DNA of 64,000 bases from RGIG5612 sp963599255 (GTDB lineage: Bacteria; Bacillota; Clostridia; Lachnospirales; Lachnospiraceae), in contig CAVBWS010000003.1 of the NCBI GenBank assembly GCA_963599255.1, positions 11,368-75,367 on the forward strand. Direction: 5' to 3'. Both the position numbers and the translations under genes were made by a program. The notes under the pieces were generated by a model. The model ran no database searches, was not told where the DNA came from, and worked only from the letters and a program-made list of their open reading frames with translations. Every line of letters begins with the position of its first letter. Position 1 is the first letter of the stretch. This document shows, in pieces, positions 18,583-26,345 of the stretch.

Positions 18583-19504
18583 CGTCCGGACTTTCCTTCT
18601 GTTTGAATGACTGAGGTGCATGATCAGCAATTTTTCCGGCCCAGTTCTTATTGATCTCCTGCTTATATTCAGCCTTAATCTGAGCCTTTCTCTCCTTGTA
18701 TGCTGCCTTATTCTGAACCTTCTCTACCTTGCGCTCAGTCTTGCTCTGTAGTTTGTCTACTTTCTTCTCGGTCTTTTGCTGAACGTGCTCCACCTTAGCC
18801 TCCAGCTGTTCCTTGCGATGGGCTGTTTCCGCCTCCTCTATCTGCTTAGATGTACGGAAAAAGAATTTGGTTTCCTTATGTTCTCTCAGGCGCGCGATAT
18901 TCTTCCTGTGCTGATACAGAAGAAGGAGTGCAAGAATTATAAATATCACGTAGCAGTCAACAAGCCATCCGGTATCCACCTTGATCCATCCGACAATGGT
19001 AAATATAATGAATTCAACTGCTGATGCACATACCGTAAGCATAGATCCCAGGGACACATATTTGGTGATTATCACGGTTGTAAAGAAGATCACTACACCG
19101 ATGACTATCATCTGCCAACTGCCCAGGCAACAGATAAGTGCTGCTGTTGTGGCCATTCCCTTACCGCCCTTGAAGTGAAAGTAGAAGGGAAAGTCATGTC
19201 CCAGCACACAGCCAAATCCTGTATAAAGTGCCAGCGCCGTCGGATCAATATCAAAATGCAGACCCGTTATAAATATGAGTCTGGTCAGTATTACTGCCGC
19301 AACACATTTTGCACAGTCTCCTACAAGCGTTATTATTCCTGCTCTTATTCCCATAACCCGGAACATGTTGGTAGTTCCGGCATTTCCGCTGCCCTTCTCC
19401 CGAATATTTACATTCTTGGCCTTAGAATAGATATGGGCTATCTGAAGAAGTCCGAAGCCATATCCTATCACCATGCATATAAGGCATATCCATCTTGCAT
19501 TCAT
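18569..19504 (-). CDS. plsY: Glycerol-3-phosphate acyltransferase PlsY with long charged C-terminal tail
   Basis: 311 residues, of which about the first 210 are a normal PlsY: five or more membrane helices and the conserved loops GSGNAGTTNMFR and HFKGGKGMAT for acyl-phosphate and glycerol-phosphate binding. It makes lysophosphatidate from acyl-phosphate at the membrane. The last 100 residues are unusual: Lys/Glu/Gln-rich heptad-like helix (KVEHVQQKTEKKVDK and similar), a likely coiled coil on the cytoplasmic side. The stop overlaps the start of the MutS-like gene, and der ends one base before this start. Confidence 0.95.
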   Translation of the reverse strand: MNARWICLICMVIGYGFGLLQIAHIYSKAKNVNIREKGSGNAGTTNMFRVMGIRAGIITLVGDCAKCVAAVILTRLIFITGLHFDIDPTALALYTGFGCVLGHDFPFYFHFKGGKGMATTAALICCLGSWQMIVIGVVIFFTTVIITKYVSLGSMLTVCASAVEFIIFTIVGWIKVDTGWLVDCYVIFIILALLLLYQHRKNIARLREHKETKFFFRTSKQIEEAETAHRKEQLEAKVEHVQQKTEKKVDKLQSKTERKVEKVQNKAAYKERKAQIKAEYKQEINKNWAGKIADHAPQSFKQKESPDDAEE

Positions 19505-19505
19505 T

Positions 19506-20828
19506 TTATTTTTCTCCTCGTTCTCTTATATAGAACTTAAGTGACGTACCTTCAAATCCAAATGCTTCGCGTATTTTATTTTCCAGATATCTTAAATATG
19601 AAAAATGCATCAATTCCTTGTCATTTACAAAAAATACAAATGCCGGCGGTTTAACTGCCACCTGAGTTGCATAGAAAAGTTTTAACCTCTTGCCCTTGTC
19701 AGTCGGAGGCGGAGTAAGTGCCAGTGCTTCCGAGATAATCTCATTAAGAACACCTGTCTGGATCCTTCTTGTCTGATTTTCCACAATTACATCAACAAGT
19801 CCATAGAGTTTGTCTAATCTCTGTCCGGTCTTGGCTGAAACAAACAGAAGTCGGGCATATGGCATAAATGCCAGTGTCCGTCTTATTTTTTCTGTGTATT
19901 TGTAGATAGTCTTATCATCCTTGTCAACAGCATCCCACTTGTTGACAACTATGATAATTCCCTTGCCTCTCTCATGGGCAATTCCCGCGATTTTGGCATC
20001 CTGCTCTGTTACGCCTTCCACAGCATCAATCACCATAAGTACAACATCGGCTCTTTCTACCGCCGATACTGCACGGATAATGCTGTATCTTTCCAGTTCT
20101 TCTTTGATCTTGGACTTTCTTCTGAGACCGGCCGTGTCTATGAATACATATTCCTTGCCTTCATGCTCCACAACCATATCAATGGCATCCCTGGTTGTTC
20201 CCGGAATATCAGAAACGATCACTCGCTGCTCACCAGAAAGGGCATTTACGATTGAAGATTTGCCTGCATTAGGCTTACCGATGACGGCAATCTTAGGGCG
20301 GCTGTCCTCCTCTTCTTCCATCGCTTCCTTGTCAAAATGCTTGGTAACTTCATCAAGAAGATCTCCCAAGCCCTGCTTGTTAACAGCAGAGACAGGGATA
20401 GGGTCGCCTAATCCCAGGTTATAGAATTCATATATATCCGCCTGCTGCTTAACAAAATTATCTACCTTATTGACGCACAAAACTATAGGCTTGTGGCTTC
20501 TTCTTAACATATCTGCTACTTTGTCATCAGCATCCACAAGTCCCTGTCTTACGTCTGTCATGAATATAATCACATCAGCTGTATCAATGGCAATCTGTGC
20601 CTGATCTCTCATCTGTGACAGAATAACATCCCCTGTATCCGGTTCAATACCGCCTGTATCGATCAATGTGAAATCCATATCAAGCCAATTGGCCTGAGCA
20701 TATATTCTGTCTCTTGTTACACCGGGGGTATCCTTAATAATAGAGATATTGGCCCCTGCCAGATTGTTAAATAAGGTGGACTTGCCTACATTAGGCCTGC
20801 CAACTATCGCTACTATCGGCTTGCTCAT
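19506..20828 (-). CDS. der: Ribosome-assembly GTPase Der (EngA)
   Basis: 440 residues, the usual size. Two tandem GTPase domains (GRPNVGKST near residue 8 and GKPNAGKSS near 184, each with DTPG or DIPG and NKxD) are followed by a KH-like C-terminal domain. It acts in 50S ribosome assembly. Its 5' end overlaps the 3' end of the DUF512 gene by 38 bases, so translation is probably coupled. Confidence 0.97.
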   Translation of the reverse strand: MSKPIVAIVGRPNVGKSTLFNNLAGANISIIKDTPGVTRDRIYAQANWLDMDFTLIDTGGIEPDTGDVILSQMRDQAQIAIDTADVIIFMTDVRQGLVDADDKVADMLRRSHKPIVLCVNKVDNFVKQQADIYEFYNLGLGDPIPVSAVNKQGLGDLLDEVTKHFDKEAMEEEEDSRPKIAVIGKPNAGKSSIVNALSGEQRVIVSDIPGTTRDAIDMVVEHEGKEYVFIDTAGLRRKSKIKEELERYSIIRAVSAVERADVVLMVIDAVEGVTEQDAKIAGIAHERGKGIIIVVNKWDAVDKDDKTIYKYTEKIRRTLAFMPYARLLFVSAKTGQRLDKLYGLVDVIVENQTRRIQTGVLNEIISEALALTPPPTDKGKRLKLFYATQVAVKPPAFVFFVNDKELMHFSYLRYLENKIREAFGFEGTSLKFYIRERGEK

Positions 20829-22215
20829 ATATTTGTCTGCCTCCTATTTCTAATTCCTCTCCCAGGAGTCCTTTAAGAAGGGACTCACCGTCAGACGGAA
20901 CAATTACTACATTTACCTGCAGCTTCTCTTCTAACTCGGTCACTGTAATATCATCCAGGAAATACTTCTCACCGCTTCTCATCATATTTATCGGAAGCAG
21001 GAGCCTGCTTCCCGGTTCTATTCCCTTCAGCTGATTTATCAGGTCGCATCCGCAGATAAGCCCTGATACTGTGATCCTTTCGCCGAAGAAATCATTTCTT
21101 ATCGGAACACAATTAAGCTCCAGGCCTTCATCTATAATCCCTGCATCCTTAAGCCTTACCATGGCCTCATCTGTTAATTGCTTTATCGTACCATATGCCA
21201 ATCTGCCCGTGGCAATTGTAACATAGCACTTATCCTGTGAACCACTATTTTTTTTGTATGATATTACGTCGGCTCTTTCCTCGCAAATAGTATCAAGGGC
21301 ATACGCAAATTCTTCTTTCAGAAGCCTTAACATCCCCACACCATTTTCCAGCTGCATATATCCATCATATCTGCCTTCTTCAGGAACTTCCCTTCCTGCT
21401 GTCAGATAGAATTCGTCACTTGCGTGGATAAAATGAATGTCATATTTTGAGAAAAGTTCCTTCTGAAACTCTTCTACCATATCGATTACCTGCGCGGCGT
21501 CTTCTGCCTCTATAGGTTCAAGCGGATACAATCCTTCCCTATACTTGGTGAGTCCTACAGGCACGATGGACACACTCTCCATCACAGGCGCGTATTTAGA
21601 CAGATCGCTGATAGTTCTTCTTAGTTCTTCGCCGTCATTTACACCCTTACACAGCACTATCTGCCCATTCATGGTTATGCCCGCTTCATACAGCTGATCT
21701 AAATATTTGAGGACATCTCCTGCAAATCTGTTATGCAGCATCCTGCATCTAAGCTCCGGATTTGTAGTATGAACTGATATATTTATCGGTGACATGTGAT
21801 ATTTGATGATCCTGTTTATATCATGTTCCTTCATGTTTGTAAGAGTAATATAATTACCCTGAAGGAATGACAGTCTGGAATCATCGTCCTTAAAATACAG
21901 AGTCTCTCTCATGCCCTTTGGCATCTGGTCAATGAAGCAGAAAATGCAATTATTGGAGCATCTCCTGTAATCGTCCATAATACCGCCGTCAAATTCTAAT
22001 CCGACCTCTTCTGTACAATCTTTTTCTATCTCATATACATCTATCTCGCCTGAAGGATCCTCGATTTCCAGTTCAATATAGTCATCATCAATCTGAAATC
22101 TGTAATCAAATATATCTTCTATCTGTTCTCCGTTAACAGACAGAAGTTTAGACCCAGGCTGTATCTGTAATTCCTCGGCTATGGAGCCGGGTGTGATCTT
22201 CGTAATTATCTGCAT
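20791..22215 (-). CDS. DUF512 radical SAM protein with PDZ-like N-terminus
   Basis: 474 residues. Residues about 1-55 are PDZ-like (ITPGSIAEELQIQPGSKLL). Then comes CSNNCIFCFIDQMPKG with a radical-SAM-type CxxxCxxC, followed by the DUF512 C-terminal domain. This family is common in Clostridia and cyanobacteria and is usually encoded beside der, as here. It is probably an Fe-S enzyme, but the substrate is unknown. The gene leads the der-plsY-mutS-like cluster. Confidence 0.9.
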   Translation of the reverse strand: MQIITKITPGSIAEELQIQPGSKLLSVNGEQIEDIFDYRFQIDDDYIELEIEDPSGEIDVYEIEKDCTEEVGLEFDGGIMDDYRRCSNNCIFCFIDQMPKGMRETLYFKDDDSRLSFLQGNYITLTNMKEHDINRIIKYHMSPINISVHTTNPELRCRMLHNRFAGDVLKYLDQLYEAGITMNGQIVLCKGVNDGEELRRTISDLSKYAPVMESVSIVPVGLTKYREGLYPLEPIEAEDAAQVIDMVEEFQKELFSKYDIHFIHASDEFYLTAGREVPEEGRYDGYMQLENGVGMLRLLKEEFAYALDTICEERADVISYKKNSGSQDKCYVTIATGRLAYGTIKQLTDEAMVRLKDAGIIDEGLELNCVPIRNDFFGERITVSGLICGCDLINQLKGIEPGSRLLLPINMMRSGEKYFLDDITVTELEEKLQVNVVIVPSDGESLLKGLLGEELEIGGRQIYEQADSSDSWQA

Positions 22216-22244
22216 ATTTATGTTGATTAAATTTGAAAGTTTTG

Positions 22245-22388
22245 CCGTGCCGTGGCATCACACGTTGATCATGAATACAACAGGCGGGTCCGATATCAAT
22301 GACACCGAACCCGCTGCACATAATGTTTGCTTGAAGTATTACCCAAACGTTCCTGTGCAGTGGCTGCACGCCGAGGTTCACGGCACGG
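22245..22388 (+). repeat. Dispersed palindromic element, enlarged copy R2
   Basis: A 144-base element bounded by CCGTGCCG / CGGCACGG. Its right arm (TGGCTGCACGCCGAGG then TTCACGGCACGG) is the standard family sequence. The interior differs and carries two extra small stems (GCGGGT/ACCCGC and GTTTG/CAAAC). It lies between yebC and the DUF512 gene. Confidence 0.75.
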
Positions 22389-22411
22389 AGCATTTGACTT
22401 TTACACTTAAT

Positions 22412-22433
22412 TACGCCTGCATCGACAGGCGTA
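22412..22433 (-). terminator. Hairpin downstream of yebC
   Basis: TACGCCTG / CAGGCGTA with a 6-base loop, 18 bases after the yebC stop. The U-run is poor (AATTAAG on the minus strand), so terminator strength is uncertain. Confidence 0.5.
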
Positions 22434-22450
22434 TAGTCAGGATAATTATC

Positions 22451-23182
22451 TTACTCATCCCAGTTATGATATACTTCCTGAACATCATCGTCATCGTCAA
22501 GCATATCAAGAATACGATTAAGATCCTTGATCGCTTCCTCATCTGTAAGTTCTACATAATTCTGCGGAATCATAGAAACGCCGGCAGATGCCATAGAAAT
22601 ATTAGCCTGTTCAAGAGCCTCACGTACTGCACTGAAATCGTCCGGTGAAGTATAAACTGTATAAGCATCTTCATCATCCTCGAAATCCTCTGCTCCCGCA
22701 TCAAGGGCCATCATCATAAGGTCGTCTGCTTCCATGTCCTCAACTTCTTCCTTATCGATAACGATCTCGCCCTTTTTCTCGAACATGTAAGATACGCATC
22801 CAGGAGTTCCTACATTGCCATTGCCCTTAGAGAATGCATGCTTAACATTAGCAGCTGTACGATTTTTGTTGTCTGTAAGAGTTTCTACGATTATGGCGAT
22901 TCCGCTAGGTCCATATCCCTCATATGTAATCTGCTCATAATTTACTGTTCCGTCTGCACCGGCTGCCTTCTTGATACCTCTTTCAATAGTATCGTTAGGC
23001 ATGTTGTTAGCCTTAGCCTTGGCAATAACATCACGAAGCTTCGAATTGTTCGAAGGATCTGCGCCGCCTTCCTTAACAGCGATTGCTATTTCCTTACCGA
23101 TGATAGTAAACATCTTACCCTTAGCTGCATCATTTTTCTCTTTTTTGTGCTTAATATTGGCAAATTTTGAATGTCCTGACAT
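22451..23182 (-). CDS. YebC/PmpR-family protein
   Basis: 243 residues with the family start MSGHSKFANIKHKK and the three-domain YebC layout (GYGPSGIAIIVETLTDN in the middle). Members have been described as DNA-binding regulators and, more recently, as translation factors that relieve stalling at proline stretches. The C-terminus ends in an acidic DDDDD stretch. It lies 11 bases downstream of the CBS-domain gene and is likely co-transcribed with it. Confidence 0.95.
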   Translation of the reverse strand: MSGHSKFANIKHKKEKNDAAKGKMFTIIGKEIAIAVKEGGADPSNNSKLRDVIAKAKANNMPNDTIERGIKKAAGADGTVNYEQITYEGYGPSGIAIIVETLTDNKNRTAANVKHAFSKGNGNVGTPGCVSYMFEKKGEIVIDKEEVEDMEADDLMMMALDAGAEDFEDDEDAYTVYTSPDDFSAVREALEQANISMASAGVSMIPQNYVELTDEEAIKDLNRILDMLDDDDDVQEVYHNWDE

Positions 23183-23193
23183 ACTAACCTCAC

Positions 23194-24045
23194 TTACTCT
23201 TCTTTATTTTCTGTCTCAAGTATCTCGATTCTGACCAAATCTATGGTTTTGTCTTTGACTGACAGTATTTTATATTTAATATTATTTTCAACTACTTCGG
23301 TTCCCTCATCATTTTCCGGAATCCTGTCCAGTTTTGAAACCAGATATCCGTTAAGGGTATCATTGTCCTCGTCATCATAGACAATGTTAAGCTCCTCTTC
23401 AATCTCCGACAGCGGCGTAAGCCCCTTAACATTATAGACATTATCAGAAACCTTAACTATATTATATTCAACCTCGTCATGCTCATCAAAAATATTGCCG
23501 ACAATTTCTTCCAGAATATCTTCCATGGCAAGTAAACCTGCAGTCTGTCCATATTCATCTACGACGATTTCCATATGAATCTTGCCCGACTGCATATTCT
23601 TAAATACCGAGTCTATCTTGGATGTTTCCGGGATAAAATGAGCCTTCTGCATGATGCCTTCTATATCCTTGATCTGCTTATTTCGGTTGGCAGGATTCAT
23701 ATAGAAAGTAATTGCATCCTTGATGTGAAGAATACCTATAATGTTGTCAATGCTTTCTTGACAAACTGGGAACCTAGAGTATCTCTCATTGATAATAAAA
23801 TCCATGGTCTCTTCAAGAGTCCATGTGCTTTCAACTGCACATATATTTTTTCTGTGAGTCATAATCTCAGATGCCGATGTCTCATCAAGATCAAATATAT
23901 TGCTGATCATCTCAGCTTCACTTTCCTTAATAAGGCCCTGATCCTGACCTTCATCCAACATTGAAACTATCTCATCTTCAACCTGTGCTTCGTTCCTTGA
24001 CTTGAACAGTCTGGAAAAAAATCCCGCTCGACTGCCATCTTCCAT
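23194..24045 (-). CDS. CBS-pair and CorC/HlyC domain protein lacking the membrane domain
   Basis: 283 residues: two CBS motifs at about 60-185 and a CorC_HlyC domain at about 195-280. The usual N-terminal DUF21/CNNM membrane domain of hemolysin-family transporters is missing, so the protein should be soluble, as is E. coli CorC. It may regulate a divalent-cation exporter or bind adenine nucleotides. The hemolysin label of the family is not evidence for toxicity. Confidence 0.88.
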   Translation of the reverse strand: MEDGSRAGFFSRLFKSRNEAQVEDEIVSMLDEGQDQGLIKESEAEMISNIFDLDETSASEIMTHRKNICAVESTWTLEETMDFIINERYSRFPVCQESIDNIIGILHIKDAITFYMNPANRNKQIKDIEGIMQKAHFIPETSKIDSVFKNMQSGKIHMEIVVDEYGQTAGLLAMEDILEEIVGNIFDEHDEVEYNIVKVSDNVYNVKGLTPLSEIEEELNIVYDDEDNDTLNGYLVSKLDRIPENDEGTEVVENNIKYKILSVKDKTIDLVRIEILETENKEE

Positions 24046-24078
24046 ATAATAAAAAGTTCTCCTTTATCAACAATTGTA

Positions 24079-24096
24079 GTCTGCATAAATGCAGAC
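24079..24096. other. Perfect small hairpin after alr
   Basis: GTCTGCAT / ATGCAGAC with a 2-base loop, between alr and the CBS gene. No U-run follows on either strand, so it may be an RNA-stability or processing element rather than a terminator. Confidence 0.4.
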
Positions 24097-24129
24097 CCTC
24101 GTAGATGATAGCAAATATTGATGTATAAA

Positions 24130-25302
24130 TCAATGAAAATGATGTTTAAACTCGTCCCTTATACCCGATAATCTGCCGTCTATATAATATTTTCTGGCAA
24201 CTCTTCTTGTAAGACCGCATACAAATTCATAATTAAATGAACCTGCCAGATCCGCGATTTCCTCCGTGGTGATCTTAAGATCTCCAGACTGACCTATCAG
24301 GACTACTTCGTCGCCTCTTGCCACATCCAGTTTGTCAGATACATCTACAATGATCTGATCCATACATACTCGTCCTACGATCGGATACTTGCTGCCGTTT
24401 ATAAGTACATATCCCTTATTCGAGAGGCTTCTGAAATATCCATCCGCATAGCCAACAGGAATAGTGGCAATAACACTCTTCTTATCAGCAGTCCAGGTGC
24501 TTCCGTATCCGACTGACGTACCGGCCGGAATGGTTTTAACCATTACCACATGACTTTTTAACGACAAGGCAGGTCTCAGTTCGATCTGATGGATGTATTG
24601 CGATGGATATAAGCCGTAGATTGATATTCCCAATCTTACCATATCCATATCTGCTTCCCGCAGATACGTTGCTGCCGCACTATTTGCGCAATGTTTAACA
24701 GGTATATTTAATCCGTTTGCTTCAAGCTCGGCAATAAATGCCTTGAAAATATCCAGCTGTTTCATGGCTTTATCTGCGGTTTTATCGTCTGAATTAGCAA
24801 AATGTGTGAATATTCCTTCAATCTCTATTCCCGGCAGATTGTTAATTTTTAGCACACACTCAACTGATGCTGCACTTGGCCTGAAGCCGATACGGCTCAT
24901 ACCTGTGTCAATCTTAATATGAACACTGGCCATCTTACCCGCCCTGGCTGCAGCTTCTGAGATCTCTTCCGCCGTCTCATAGTCAAATACCGGCAGCCTT
25001 ATATCATTCTGCACAGCAAGTTCATACATCGACGGATGTACATATCCCAGTATAAGAATCGGCTTAGTAAAGGCATTTCCCCTTAGTTCCATGGCCTCAT
25101 CAATGGTTGCTACTGCATAAAAATCCACAATATCATCAATTGCACGAGCTACTTCTACTGCCCCATGTCCGTATGCATCAGCCTTAATAACTGCGCAGGA
25201 CTTTACTCCGGGCTTCAGATTAGCCTGGATATTTTGTATATTTTCACGGACTGCGCTCAGATCTATATCTGCCCACAGTCTGAAATATCTGTCACAATCC
25301 AT
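24130..25302 (-). CDS. alr: Alanine racemase
   Basis: 390 residues, the normal length for a fold-type III PLP racemase. The PLP Lys lies in VIKADAYGHGAVEV near residue 40 and the opposing catalytic Tyr in the SVGYGSTW region. It supplies D-Ala for peptidoglycan and possibly for the D-alanylation-like cassette at 31-35 kb. Its ATG overlaps the rex stop by one base (TAATG), so the two are translationally coupled. Confidence 0.97.
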   Translation of the reverse strand: MDCDRYFRLWADIDLSAVRENIQNIQANLKPGVKSCAVIKADAYGHGAVEVARAIDDIVDFYAVATIDEAMELRGNAFTKPILILGYVHPSMYELAVQNDIRLPVFDYETAEEISEAAARAGKMASVHIKIDTGMSRIGFRPSAASVECVLKINNLPGIEIEGIFTHFANSDDKTADKAMKQLDIFKAFIAELEANGLNIPVKHCANSAAATYLREADMDMVRLGISIYGLYPSQYIHQIELRPALSLKSHVVMVKTIPAGTSVGYGSTWTADKKSVIATIPVGYADGYFRSLSNKGYVLINGSKYPIVGRVCMDQIIVDVSDKLDVARGDEVVLIGQSGDLKITTEEIADLAGSFNYEFVCGLTRRVARKYYIDGRLSGIRDEFKHHFH

Positions 25303-25937
25303 TATTTTTCCTTCTTTTCATTACTTATTCTGTACGAAAGCTCAAGCAGGGTATCAAGAAGATGTACATCCTTGGTAATGGCGTCCTCAGGAAGCTCAAG
25401 ATCCATGTTGGTGAAATTCCAGAAATATCGGATCCCGGCTTTATACAGACGGTTTGACATTTCCTTAGCCTCATCCATCGGGATCGTAAGAGCTGCAATA
25501 TCAACATTTCTGCTGCTTACATATTTCTCAATCTCATCAAGGGATCTGATCTTAACACCGTTAACGCTCTTACCGCACAGCGACGCGTCTATGTCAAATA
25601 AGCTGCAGAAATTAAATCCCTGCTGTGAGAAACCGTTGTATTTTACAAGCGCTCTTCCCAGATTACCCGCACCTATAACGATAATATTGTGGGCTTCTTC
25701 AACACCTAATATCTTGCCGATTTCCTTATATAAACTTTTAACATTATAGCCATAACCCTGTTGTCCGAATCCGCCAAAATGATTGAGATCCTGCCTTATC
25801 TGCGAAGCAGTTGCCTTAAGAAGATGGCTGAGTTCATCAGAGGACACCCTTTCAACTCCCTGATCCATTAATTCTCGCAGGTATCTGTAATATCTCGGCA
25901 GTCTGGTTATAACCGCTTTTGAAATATTATTGCTCAT
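25302..25937 (-). CDS. rex: Redox-sensing transcriptional repressor Rex
   Basis: 211 residues: an N-terminal winged helix (ISKAVITRLPRYYRYL, QIRQDLNHFGGFGQQGYGY) and a C-terminal Rossmann fold with GAGNLGRAL for NAD(H). It senses the NADH/NAD ratio and represses fermentation genes. No Shine-Dalgarno sequence precedes the ATG, and the likely -10 box ends only 7 bases upstream, which points to a leaderless message. A Rex operator lies just upstream, suggesting autoregulation. Confidence 0.97.
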   Translation of the reverse strand: MSNNISKAVITRLPRYYRYLRELMDQGVERVSSDELSHLLKATASQIRQDLNHFGGFGQQGYGYNVKSLYKEIGKILGVEEAHNIIVIGAGNLGRALVKYNGFSQQGFNFCSLFDIDASLCGKSVNGVKIRSLDEIEKYVSSRNVDIAALTIPMDEAKEMSNRLYKAGIRYFWNFTNMDLELPEDAITKDVHLLDTLLELSYRISNEKKEK

Positions 25938-25944
25938 AGATGTG

Positions 25945-25972
25945 ATTATATTATTATTTTTTTACATGTCAA
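25945..25972 (-). promoter_or_regulatory. rex promoter, 7 bases from the start codon
   Basis: On the minus strand TTGACA (25972-25967), 16-base spacer, TATAAT (25950-25945). The predicted transcription start coincides with the rex ATG at 25937. Confidence 0.75.
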
Positions 25973-25977
25973 TTTTT

Positions 25978-25995
25978 TTGTATAATTATTAACAA
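25978..25995. promoter_or_regulatory. Rex operator (ROP site)
   Basis: TTGTATAATTATTAACAA matches the clostridial Rex consensus TTGTTAA-N4-TTAACAA at 12 of 14 defined positions. It lies just upstream of the rex -35 box, as expected for autoregulation. Confidence 0.7.
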
Positions 25996-26102
25996 TGTTG
26001 TATGAAAAATAAGCATACTGATCCCTCAGCCAGCCGTATTCGTCTCCTCCTCATATGCCCGTATTTGCGGCAAAAAATTTATCTCATTTCGTCATTATCC
26101 TT

Positions 26103-26131
26103 TTGACTATGCATTGTTATAATGCTAATAT
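26103..26131 (+). promoter_or_regulatory. Promoter of the ABC-F gene
   Basis: TTGACT (26103-26108), a 17-base spacer and TAATAT (26126-26131). Transcription from it would carry a leader of about 205 bases that includes the whole 151-base inverted-repeat element. Confidence 0.65.
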
Positions 26132-26158
26132 TACTCGGTTAATGTTATTGGAAATCTG

Positions 26159-26309
26159 TAACTATTCAGAGCCTGACGGATTTACAATAAAACTTCCCGC
26201 CATGCCTAAATGAGCGAGATACTTTTTATAAATTCATTTGGCAGAATGACCGCGCCGGCAAGAGAAAATTCTTCGCGGCAGTGATCTTGCGAATGCGGCT
26301 GAATAGTTA
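26159..26309. repeat. 151-base inverted-repeat element, type B
   Basis: The ends are a perfect 11-bp inverted repeat, TAACTATTCAG / CTGAATAGTTA. The interior has no coding frame. It lies in the predicted ABC-F leader. A shorter palindrome before pckA (49186-49240) has nearly the same ends (AACTGTTCAGAG), which suggests a MITE-like family. Confidence 0.65.
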
Positions 26310-26345
26310 TAAAAATTTATTCATACAAGGAGATTTACAAGATAT

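Larger units (their letters stand above)
25938..26345. other. 408-base divergent control region between rex and ABC-F genes
   Basis: It contains the rex promoter, a Rex operator, a rightward promoter and a 151-base inverted-repeat element, all listed separately. The stretch between about 26000 and 26100 shows nothing I recognise. Confidence 0.7.

Noticed and set aside
23194..24045. Hemolysin toxin
   Set aside because: The CBS/CorC family name is historical; the protein has no membrane or toxin domain.
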